Below are positions 55,530 through 64,000 of a DNA stretch of 64,000 nucleotides, piece by piece. Numbering within the stretch: position 1 is the stretch's first letter; the number at the start of each line of letters is the position of its first letter. This DNA comes from Pictodentalium vernedei. Lineage: Eukaryota; Mollusca; Scaphopoda; Dentaliida; Dentaliidae. The notes below the pieces were generated by a model, which was not told the DNA's origin, searched no databases, and worked only from the letters and a program-made list of their open reading frames with translations. The position numbers were made by a program, and so were the translations under genes. The DNA lies in NCBI GenBank assembly GCA_031216915.1, contig CM062297.1, forward strand, positions 180,940,350-181,004,349, read 5' to 3'.

Positions 55530-56167
55530 TTGTTGTTTGTCGTCTGTGAACATGGTATTCTCGTTTTCTCCTCCAAAACTGCTGATTGATTTCAGTTAAA
55601 TTTGAGGTTATTGTTTGTTCTAACATCACATATTTTTGATTTTGTTCAAATCAACTTGCTCTGCCCCATAGGGAATGGCTTGGGGAAAATGCTCCCAAAT
55701 TTTTTAAAATCTTGTTCTCATGAAGCAATGAGTACGATGACTTTGATACTGGTCTTCCTTATGAATTGTTGAATAAAGTTTGTTGAAACGAAGATTGTGA
55801 GGCAATATTTGCTTTTGTAATGGGAGGGGCAAGATTTTTGGCCCTGCCCAAAATTTCTATTTTCTTAACCGATGAGCCAATTTGAATCAAATTTGGTATG
55901 TGGCATTATTGAGTCATAATTAAGTAATTGATTCTTGCCAAAATAACTTTTCCTGCATCCCCATGTGAACTCCAGGAGCCAACAATAGAAATATTTTCAA
56001 ACGCCGATATTTCCCAATCTGCATGGAACAGAGAACTGTTGTTTGGTATGAAGCATGACACAATTCTTACCCTATTCCAAAATCCTTTCATAAACATTGA
56101 ACATTATTCTTTTCATCAAATACTACACACAGTCAAGTTAAGCTACAGTGTCATTGACACTTTCATT
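55530..56167 (+). mobile_element. Helentron-like element, family H2, 3' part
   Basis: The last 110 bp (CCTTTCATAAACATTGAACA to AAGTTAAGCTA, AGTGTCATTGACACT, TTCATT) match 5288-5375. Upstream holds TCTCCTCCAAAACTGCTGA-type unit sequence. The 5' hairpin end is not seen. Confidence 0.6.
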
Positions 56168-56436
56168 ATTTTTTTGCATTATTAATTTGTACCTGACTCT
56201 GGAAGTGTTAAAATAGCCAAGTTTATTGTGACAGATGTAGTTTTGTTGTGTTAATGTTGATAGGTTTTTAATGCCCAGTCTAGACATTTTATATTTGCCT
56301 AAATCTAACAATTCTACTTTATATAACAATGTAAGTCCATAAATTTAAATTTGTTTTACCCTGTCAGGTGTTTAATTACCCACTGTATGGCTGAGTTTAA
56401 TCGAGTAGAAGACGGGTGTATGATCCTAACTTTCCC
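56168..56436. other. Spacer, nothing recognised
   Basis: No supported feature. Confidence 0.4.
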
Positions 56437-57003
56437 TTAACCCTTTACCTAACGTGAAAAGTTGCGGCGACCACGTTGTGTCCTTGGGCAAGACACTTCA
56501 CCCCGCTTGCCTATATGGGGGCACGATGACGCCGTGTACTAAGGCGTACTGCACGTCGATGGTGCGCATGTCTTCAACCAATCTAACCCTGCCTGTGCCG
56601 CGGTGCAGAGTTCAGAGTTACGATGTTGGGGAGCTGACATCTGCTCGTCGTTGCTCGGTGGTTCTCTCCGGGTACTCCGGCTTCCTCCACCCATAAAACT
56701 GTCACCGACATGATATGACCCTGGCTGTTAATGTGTCGTTAAACCCAAATAAAAAAAAAAAAAAAAAAAAAAAAAACGTTAAAAGCAGACGACACTTGCA
56801 AAAAAAATTCTTGAATAACTAATTTTTTTCATTTTTTGTCTCAAAAACATAGGTTATGACCCCTCGTTGGAACGAGCTCAACGAGCTCGTTCCAATGAGG
56901 GGTCATAACCTGTGTTTTTGAGACAAAAAATGAAAAAATAATGAAAATTAATTGGCAATTTTTGAGAATAGCGCTGGCCGGTTTTGGCCGTTATGTTGGG
57001 TAA
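56437..57003. mobile_element. M2 MITE split by a SINE
   Basis: TTAACCCTTTACCTAACGTG at the left. The SINE follows, then AAAAGCAGACGACACTTGC, the hairpin GAACGAGCTCAACGAGCTCGTTC at 56885 and GTTATGTTGGGTAACCC. Confidence 0.85.
56462..56774 (+). mobile_element. SINE with 11-bp target duplication and long A tail
   Basis: Core from GTTGTGTCCTTGGGCAAGAC to CGGGTACTCCGGCTTCCTCC and GTGTCGTTAAACCCAAATAA, then about 26 A. The head is shortened. AACGTGAAAAG (56451) and AACGTTAAAAG (56775) flank it. Confidence 0.9.
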
Positions 57004-57049
57004 CCCACTGTCTTCAAGTGTTGAATTTTTCATTCATCTGTTACACTCC

Positions 57050-57271
57050 TTAACCCTTTACCTAACATGAAAAGCAGACGACACTTGCAAAAAAAGTTCT
57101 TGAATAACTAATTTTTTTCATTTTATGTCTCAAAAACATAGGTTTGACCTCCCAACAAGGGGAAATAACCTATCTTTTTGAGACAAAAATTGAAAAAAAT
57201 AATGAAAATTAATTGTTTTTTTTTAAAATTGCACTGGCCTGTTCTGGCTGTTATGTTGGGTAAAGGGTTAA
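57050..57271. mobile_element. M2 MITE with lost hairpin centre
   Basis: TTAACCCTTTACCTAACATG at the left and GTTATGTTGGGTAAAGGGTTAA at the right. The centre is reduced to CCTCCCAACAAGGGG. Confidence 0.8.
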
Positions 57272-57472
57272 CCTTTTACATCCAGTGGAAGACACTCACA
57301 CAAAAATTGTTAAATAACTAAATATTTTCATTTTATGACTGAAAAACATAACTTATGACCCCTCATTGGAATGAGCCCAAATACTCATTGCAATGAGGAG
57401 TCACAGGCTATGTTTTGGAGGCAAAAATTTAAAAAATAATAAAATGTAAATGCCAGTATTTTACCATTGGCT
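57268..57472. mobile_element. M2-like MITE, right end lost
   Basis: TTAACCTTTTACATCC at the left and a hairpin around GAATGAGCCCAAATACTCATTG. A SINE begins where the right tip should be. TTAA is shared with the previous element. Confidence 0.6.
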
Positions 57473-57474
57473 GG

Positions 57475-57829
57475 ATATTTATTTATTTATTGGTGTTTTA
57501 AGGTCACATATTTCTGCACAATGGCTAATCATGACCACGGCACTTTTATGGGTGGAGGAAGCCGGAGTACCCGGGGAGAACCACTGAGCAACGGCGAGCA
57601 ACTGTCAGTTCCCCAACATACTAACTTCACACAAGCAGGGTCAGCATTGGTTGAAGACAGGTGCACATCGACGTGCAGTACGCCTTAGTACACACCGTCA
57701 CCGTGCCCCCACGTGGGCAATGGGGGTGAAGTGTCTTGCCCAAGGACACAACGCGATTGCCGCAGGTGGGATTCGAACTAAGGACCTCTCAGCTTGCAAC
57801 CTGCACCTCTACATACTGGGCCCCCCTAG
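57475..57829 (-). mobile_element. tRNA-derived SINE, nearly full
   Basis: Minus strand: head with CCCAGTATGTAGAGGTGCAG and B box AGTTCGAATCCCACC, core, then a CCTTAAAACACCAATAAATA tail. The A box is changed (GGGCCCAGTATG). Confidence 0.85.
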
Positions 57830-58074
57830 AGATTAAGTAGTTCAAGGAGTATGAACTTTTGAATCTAGTTTGACAGTGCTTGGAGAGTTTATTCAGGAAA
57901 TTATTATGGGTGACATTTATATTATACTTGAACAGGGACCGATCAGGACTAGTTAAAATACGCTCTAGCCTTGGAGCCTATTTTTTCTATTCATGCGCCA
58001 GATTTCAATTTACGGAGTCACTCTGCTGTTTGTAACACACACTGCAAGTATGTAATAGTTCTCATCATTTTTAT
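57830..58074. other. Spacer, nothing recognised
   Basis: No supported feature. Confidence 0.4.
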
Positions 58075-60309
58075 TAGCTCAACTTTGAGGAAGTCAAATT
58101 TGAGCTATTGTCATGGCCCGTCGTCCGTCTGTCCGTCCGTCCATCTGTCTGTCTGTCCGTCCGTCTGTCTGTCTGTCCGTCTGTCCATTTGTCCATCTGT
58201 CTGTCTGTCCGTACGTCAACAATTGGCTATGGCTCGGGCTAGAGGTCGTATTTATGAACCGATCTTTACGAGACTTCTTGTGTACCTTTGTTATGACCCT
58301 GGGACGGGAACGAGTGTTTTTAGGTGTGGTCCGAAATTCAAGATGGCTGCCAGCGGCCATTTTGTACCGATGATGCAAAAATCAGTTTTTTGTACAGAAC
58401 TTCTGTATGAAAGTTCTGATTTGAATAAAGTTTTGTATAAATGTTTAGTACCATGGGATACATCACAAAAAATACGGGTTTTTTTCTCGTGCATAAATTA
58501 TGCAAATTAGACTGACTTTGATTTATTTAGTGTTACTTTCAGAGCTGTAAGTGCCAAGCTGCTATGGCTCGGGCTAGAGGCCGTATTTATGAACCGATCT
58601 TTACGAAACTTCTTGGGTACCTTTGTTATGACTGTGGGACGAGAACGAGTGTTTTTGAGTGCGGTCCGAAATTCAAGATGGCTGCCAGCTGCCATTTTGT
58701 ACCGACGATGCAGAAATCTGTTTTTTGTACAGAACTTCCATATGAAAGCTCTGATTTGAATAATTTTTTGTATGAATGTTTAGTACCATGGGATACATCA
58801 CATATAATACGGGGTTTTTTCTCGTGTGTAAGTTATGCAAATTAGACTAACTTTGATGTTTTTTGGTGTTACTTTCAGCACTGTAAGTGCAAATGCCAAT
58901 ACGGCTCGGGCTAGAGGCCGTATTTATGAACCGATCTTTACAAAACTTCTTGGGTACCTTTGTTATCACCGTGGGACGAGAACGAGTGTTTTGGGGTCCG
59001 GTCCGAAATTCAAGATGGCCGATGGCAGCCATTTTGTACGAAATTTGGTGTAATCAGATTTTTGCACAGAACTTCCTTATGAAAGCGCTGATTTGAATAA
59101 TTTTTTGTGTGAATGTTTAGTACCATGGGATACATCACATATAATACAGGTTTTTTTCTCGTGCAGAAATTATGCAAATTAGATGAACTTTGATTTTTTC
59201 AGTGCTGCTTACACACAGTAAGTACACATGTCAATACGACTCGGGCTAGAATCTGTATTTATGAACCGATCTTCACGAAACGTCTTGGGTACCTTTGTTA
59301 TCACCTTGGGACGAGAACGAGTGTTTCTGGGTGTAGTCCAAAATTTAAGATGGCTGCCAGTGGCCATTTTGTATCGAAATTAGGTCTAATCAGTTTTTTG
59401 TACACAACTTCTATACGGCTCAGGCTAGATGCCGTATTTATGAACCGATCATTACGAAACTTCTTGGGTACCTTTGTTATTACCGTGGGGTGAGAATGAG
59501 TGTTTTTGGGTGTGGTCCGAAATTCAAGATGGCCACCAGCAGCCATTTTGTACCAAAATTAGTGCAATCAGTCTTTTGTACAGAACTTCTGTAGGAAAGT
59601 TCTGATTTTAATAAATTTTTGTATGAATGTTTAGTAACATGGAATACATCACATATAGTACGGGTTTTTTTCTCGTGCAGAAATTATGCAAATTAGATGA
59701 ACTTTGATTTATTCAGTGCTACTTATACTCTGTAAGTGCACATGTCAATACGGCTCGGGCTAGAGGCTGTATTTATGAACCGATCTTCACAAAACTTCTT
59801 GGGTACCTTTGTTATCACCTTGGGATGAGAACGAGTGTTTCTGGGCGCGGTCCAAAATTCAAGATGGCTGCCAGTGGCCATTTTGTACCGAAATTATGTC
59901 CAATCAGTTTTTTGTCACAACTTCTACACAGCTCATATTTGAGAACTGATCTTCACGAAACTTCTTGGGTACCTTTGTTTTCACCTTGGGACAGGAATGA
60001 GTGTGTTTTGGGGTGCCTTTGTTGTCACTGTGCTATGAGAACAAATATTTTGGGGTTCAGTCAGACCCACTCTGGGACTCAAAGATTTTTTCTAGTTTAG
60101 CATCTGACTGTCACCCACCTTTACAATACTTTACCTATACATTTGTTACTGGCTACGGTCAGTATTTATGTACAGACCATTACAATACTTTATATGTACC
60201 TTTGTTATCAGGTCATTACCTAGATGTTTGTCATTGCTGTGTCACATACTATACATGTACATGTCTTTGTCTTGACAAGTTGAGCTACAGTGTCATTGAC
60301 ACTTTCATT
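58075..60309 (+). mobile_element. Helentron-like element, family H1, longest single copy
   Basis: Starts TAGCTCAACTTTGAGGAAGTC (hairpin), then an extended CTGTCTGTCCGTCCG microsatellite of about 100 bp. 336-bp units follow from about 58228, 58566, 58902, 59237 and 59751, with a short unit at 59416. The tail ends AAGTTGAGCTA, AGTGTCATTGACACT, TTTCATT. From 58560 on it is almost the same sequence as 33500-35266, so the two share a recent source. Confidence 0.85.
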
Positions 60310-60321
60310 TAGTACACTATA

Positions 60322-60416
60322 GCAAACATTAATCTTCACTGTGGTTTCTGATCAAGTCTTGGCTGCCTATTTAGGCAGCCAAGACTTGATCAGAAACCAC
60401 AGTGAAGATTAATGCT
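60322..60416. repeat. Near-perfect hairpin, 45-bp arms
   Basis: ATTAATCTTCACTGTGGTTTC to TTGGCTGCCTA faces its complement immediately after (centre about 60373). It begins only a few bases after the end of the H1 element. Confidence 0.85.
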
Positions 60417-60429
60417 TGGTAATTAAGAC

Positions 60430-60798
60430 TTGAAGTATTAACTTAAGCACTCTACAACAATGATAAATGATAATCATATATATAATACATGTAAGAGTGT
60501 ATCTCTCGATTATCCATCGAAAGAATATCAAAATATGATCTGAGAAGTTACGCGCCAACTGAGAAGTCTATTTCTGAGATTTAAGAGCCAGGTCCTGATG
60601 TTTCAGAACCAAATACGCACTGGTGCATGCCCAGGTCGGTCCCTGCTTGAAGGCAAAAAAAGTGTTGCCAGTGATATCGAGGGGAGTAGTTGCATATTTT
60701 TTCTGGAAAAAAAAGAATGTACTTTGTCTTGAAGTATTAACTTATGCACTCCACAACAATGATAAATGATAATCATATATATAATACATGTAAGAGTG
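60430..60798 (+). repeat. Direct repeat of about 69 bp next to DIRS copy 3
   Basis: TTGAAGTATTAACTTAAGCAC at 60430 recurs as TTGAAGTATTAACTTATGCAC at 60730, and both continue to ATACATGTAAGAGTG. DIRS copy 3 starts right after the second. Confidence 0.8.
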
Positions 60799-61059
60799 TT
60801 TCTTATCAACCTACTCACAATTGTTTACTACAGGCTTGCACTACAGTGGAAGTCCCTAACTCGGATAAAATACTCTCTATTTTTGTCTTTCCCAAGCAAG
60901 TTGGGAAAGAAAAGTGGTGCAAAAGCACCAATAAAAATAAGCCAAAACTGGGTCGAGTGCAACCGGCGCAGACCCAGTACGGGACACTCTCTCCCAAGTA
61001 CAACTCCACGACTTCCGTTGCCAGTGCGCATATACCGTCTCTAAAGACTCATTCTTTTT
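60799..61059 (+). repeat. Left inverted terminal repeat of DIRS copy 3
   Basis: Near-identical to 6439-6699. The partner repeat lies beyond the window. Confidence 0.85.
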
Positions 61060-61508
61060 AAAATCTGCTTCGTGTCGAGATGTTTTTGCACGCTTATCAG
61101 TGTTCCACCAGCTCGATGTTTGATGATTCCTGATTCATTATACCACAGTGTATCCTTTGTATTCTCAGGAACAGTGTTTTATATATTCTCTTTTCTATTA
61201 TATGTCCATAATGTATATTTATTTGCTCTCTCTCGAGTCGCGCGCGTATTTCGCGTGCCATGCGGTTGGGACTTAGATTTTTTCACAATTATTGTTAATG
61301 CTTTTTTTGCAAAATTTTCTAATTGTGTTAGAGTTAGGTGTCAGCGGGGTACCACTCCTACAGTGTTTCTTCTTTCTTTTGAGAGTAGTCTTCCTGTTGG
61401 GTGGTTCCCGGTCGACCGTCTGGGGTCTTTGTTTCTGTCACCTTTCTCTCTTCTTTGGGGGTGTTCTGTTTTCTCATCTCAGCTTCTCTGCTCCTCTCAC
61501 CTCTATCA

Positions 61509-63712
61509 TGCCCAGGACAATTCCTTGTGGGCAATGTCTGCTGCCAAAGCATGTGGACGATGTACATTCGTCTTGTTCCTCCTGTAATGGGTGTTCGGCC
61601 GAGCGGCCGTGTGGTGTCTGTGGAACATGGTCTTCCACCTTCTGGGCGTCAGTAAACCGTGTCGTTCGTTCTCGTGGCCGTGCCTCCCGCTCCCGCGGGA
61701 AAGGAGAACGTGGTCGTTCGGGGCCTCCCGAGCCGACTTTGTCTGGTGAGAGTTATTCCTCCTCCGTGGGGGATGTGCAGTCTTTTCCTGTAGTGGATAC
61801 TGCGGGAGCCGTTGAGTGTTCTGGTGTAGAGATGCCTGGTTCCGGGACTACGGTCCTCCTCCAGTCGACATCTGAGGCTGTCACTAGGGTTGTGACTCCT
61901 CCTTCGGAGCTGAGCCGGTGTGCTCTCTCCACTTTTTCACCAGCCTCAACGACTCTCGACGTATCTACTACTGCTGCTGGCCCGTCTGCTTCGTTATCTG
62001 TTTCAGCCGGCCTCGGCTTTTCACTGCAGGGGACTGCAGGACTGTCCGATACTGTAGACGTGGGATATCAGCCTCAGCCTTCCCTGACTTCAACTCGGCG
62101 AAGTCGGAAGGGGCAGCCGGCCGAGCCCATCGCTGTGGTCTCTTCGCCGTCGAGCACCACAGTTGTGTCTTTGGATTCGGATGTTCGTAGTGGAAACACT
62201 ATGAACTCCGTGGCGTTTCCGTCTACTCACTCTGGTCACACGACCAGTTTTGGGGGACCAACGCCTTTTGTGCAGCCTGGACCTTCTGCCCCGCAGAGGT
62301 CCGCGGTGTCTCTCATGAGTTCTCGCAATATTGATCCTCGGGGTGCTTCGTACCCCTATACACGTCTGCCTTCAGATGTTTCGGCTGCCGCCCGTCGTCC
62401 CGCGTCGGGTGTTTTGGAGGATCGTGACCCTTCGCTGGTTAAGAGGGTCAGAGGTGAAGCCACTTTGCCAGTTCGCTCCCCTGTCGAACCGGTCGGTACA
62501 GGCAGTGAGCTTAGGGAGGCCCTCTCCTTACTCACTCAGGTTCTTTCTAAGAGCCTTCCTGTTGCTTCCAGCGAGGCTATGGGTGGTTTCCAGGCGCTTC
62601 TTATGGCGCCGCCTCCCGGGATTGGAAACAGGCCGGTTTCCGATTCCTCTGGTGTCCCGACACCATGGGAGGCGTCGGCTGGTTTGCCCACGTTGGGCTA
62701 TGTGTCTTCCGACTCTGGGGAGGAGTCCGACATGCTTGAGGTCGAGGGCCAGCAGTCTTCGGACTTGGGGGCGGCTCTTGACTTTGTGTTTGGGTTTCTG
62801 CCTGAGTTCAAACCTGCTAACCAGCCGACAGTGTCAGCCTGGCCGCGATCATCGGTCGCGCGCCAACAGCCTATGGAGCAACCTGCTTCTGGGCGCCTTC
62901 GACCATGCCATTCGGTACAGGTGGTTGAAGCTTTTTCAGCATTGGATGCCAAGCTGAATTCCAAGGCTTTGAAGACTTCGTTCTTCACCAGGGTTGACAC
63001 CTTTTTGCCTCCTGTGCGTTATCGTTCCTACGATTCCGCCAATCCGTCAGTCTGCCAGGCTTTGACGGTTCTGGACCAGGACTCCACTTCCCTCGGGCTT
63101 TCCAAGCCCAAGTCTGCCGTCATTCCAATGACGACTCTGGAGTCCACGTTGGGCTTATCTAGAGAGATGCTTGGTATGCTTTCTCTCTCAGATCACGTCG
63201 TCTCAGCTTTGGCTGCTTCTCTGCCTCCAGATAAGTTTGATGAGGTACAGGCTCCTTTGCGTGTGCTGTCCAAGGTGCTTATGCACCTTACTCACACGCA
63301 TGCCTGTAACACGGCGAATTTGGAATTAGTTCGAAGGGACGCTGTGCTGGACACAGGACGATCCCTTCCCGAGGAGCAGCGTGCTACTCTTCGATCTGCT
63401 TCTTTGGCAGGTCCGCAACTTTTCCATGGTTCCGTGTCGACGGTCCGGGATGACGTCCTACATCATTCCAAAGATCAGCTGCTGTTTCGTCAGCTTGATC
63501 AGCCTTCTCGGGGAGGCAAGGGCCGTTCCAAGCCTAACAAGTACCCTTCTGCTTCCTCTGTGAAGCAAAAGGCTGGTCCTTCTGCCGCCGCCTTTACTTC
63601 TTACTCACGGGGTAAAGGTAGGGGTCGGCAGAATCGAGGGAAGTCTCAGGATTCTTCATTTAGCAGAGGAGGTGGTTTCTCCTCTCGTGGGCCTCGTCGG
63701 GGCTCGAAATGA
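61509..63712 (+). mobile_element. gag-like region of DIRS copy 3
   Basis: Cysteine cluster near the N-terminus (CGQCLLPKH, CNGCSAERPCGVCG), a long Ser/Thr/Pro-rich linker, a more ordered part around LTQVLSKSL and HTHACNTANLELV, and a Gly/Arg/Ser-rich basic C-terminus. This is the layout of DIRS first proteins, likely nucleic-acid binding. A start codon at 61509 fits the family. An open stretch upstream is probably leader. Confidence 0.75.
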
Positions 63713-64000
63713 TGGTCCTCACCTCGACTCGTCCCAGGTTGGAGGAAGGATAGCAGAGTTCGCAGACCATTGGACCACCATCACATCCGATCCATGGGTG
63801 TTAGATGTTGTTCGGTCCGGGCTGCGCATATCCTTCCAACGGCACCCCACTCTATCAAGGGTGCCTCTTCCAACCACAGTTCCTTCAGACGTTTTACGTC
63901 GGGAACTTTTGTCCACGGAGATTGCCAATCTCCTGGCAAAGGGGGCGATCGAGGTAGTCAAGAACGTTCAGTCAGTGGGTTTCTATTCCCGCCTGTTCTT

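Larger units (their letters stand above)
60799..64000 (+). mobile_element. DIRS-like retrotransposon fossil, copy 3 (5' half)
   Basis: Starts TTTCTTATCAACCTACTCAC like copy 1 and follows it closely to the window edge: inverted terminal repeat (60799-61059), leader, gag-like region, and the start of the reverse transcriptase region. By eye the two copies differ at only a few percent of positions or fewer, so both are young. The part inside the window looks whole. What lies beyond is unknown, so it is treated as a fossil. Confidence 0.9.

Noticed and set aside
57467-57836. Frames reading MANHDHGTFMGGGSRSTR and similar at several loci
   Set aside because: They are the SINE core read on the antisense strand and recur wherever a SINE lies.
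58094-58378. Low-complexity peptide SVCPSVRLSVCPSV-type frames
   Set aside because: Translation of the GTCTGTCC microsatellite of Helentron-like elements.
33359-60309. Frames of 60-180 codons in the H1 units, with YEPIFTKLLGYLCY-type translations on one strand and KVPKKFRKDRFINTASS on the other
   Set aside because: They arise because the 336-bp unit is a multiple of three and lacks stops in two frames. Both strands are open, they have no start context, and they end at the same unit stop. They are satellite sequence, not genes.

Overview
The window looks like a repeat-rich, non-coding stretch of an animal nuclear genome, most likely a marine invertebrate and plausibly a bivalve mollusc. Nothing identifies the species. 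The evidence is the repeat content: tRNA- and 5S-derived SINEs, Helentron-like elements with internal satellite units and GTCTGTCC microsatellites, DIRS retrotransposons, and many palindromic MITEs in AT-rich DNA. I found no intact host protein gene, no rRNA gene and no convincing functional tRNA gene in 64 kb. Almost every longer open frame belongs to a transposon or is a chance frame inside a satellite-like repeat.

Layout. 1-6.4 kb: MITEs of the TTAA-flanked families M1 and M2, plus three Helentron-like elements (families H3, H2, H4), one nested inside an M2 copy. 6.4-12.9 kb: DIRS fossil 1, with inverted terminal repeats and an internal complementary region. 13.3-19.6 kb: DIRS fossil 2, degraded, with a MULE transposase fragment between its left arm and body and a 2-kb Helentron-like element inserted in it. 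19.6-33.4 kb: hairpin MITEs, a piggyBac remnant in the loop of a large inverted repeat, SINEs, and nested MITEs. 33.4-35.3 kb: an H1 Helentron-like element. 35.3-45.7 kb: MITEs and a cluster of SINEs, including a 5S rRNA-headed SINE with a 17-bp target duplication. 45.7-47.6 kb: a decayed LINE. 48-54.1 kb: an H3 element and two H1 elements, one inside the other. 54-60.4 kb: MITEs, SINEs and another H1 element. 60.8-64.0 kb: the 5' half of DIRS fossil 3, running off the window.

How the parts relate. Four sequence-unrelated element families (H1-H4) share one architecture: a 5' hairpin, a PyrGTC-type microsatellite in most, direct repeats of 145-336 bp inside, a complement of the 5' tip set back from the 3' end, and in H1 and H2 a clear 3'-terminal hairpin. 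Two nested copies compared with uninterrupted relatives show no target duplication and insertion inside a T run, as expected for Helentron-type elements. The TTAA-flanked MITEs resemble the piggyBac remnant in target and in CCC-starting tips. The TA-flanked families (M3, M4) start with CAGT and may be pogo/mariner-like. The long M3 MITE is repeatedly the target of SINEs. DIRS copies 1 and 3 are nearly identical, so that family moved recently.
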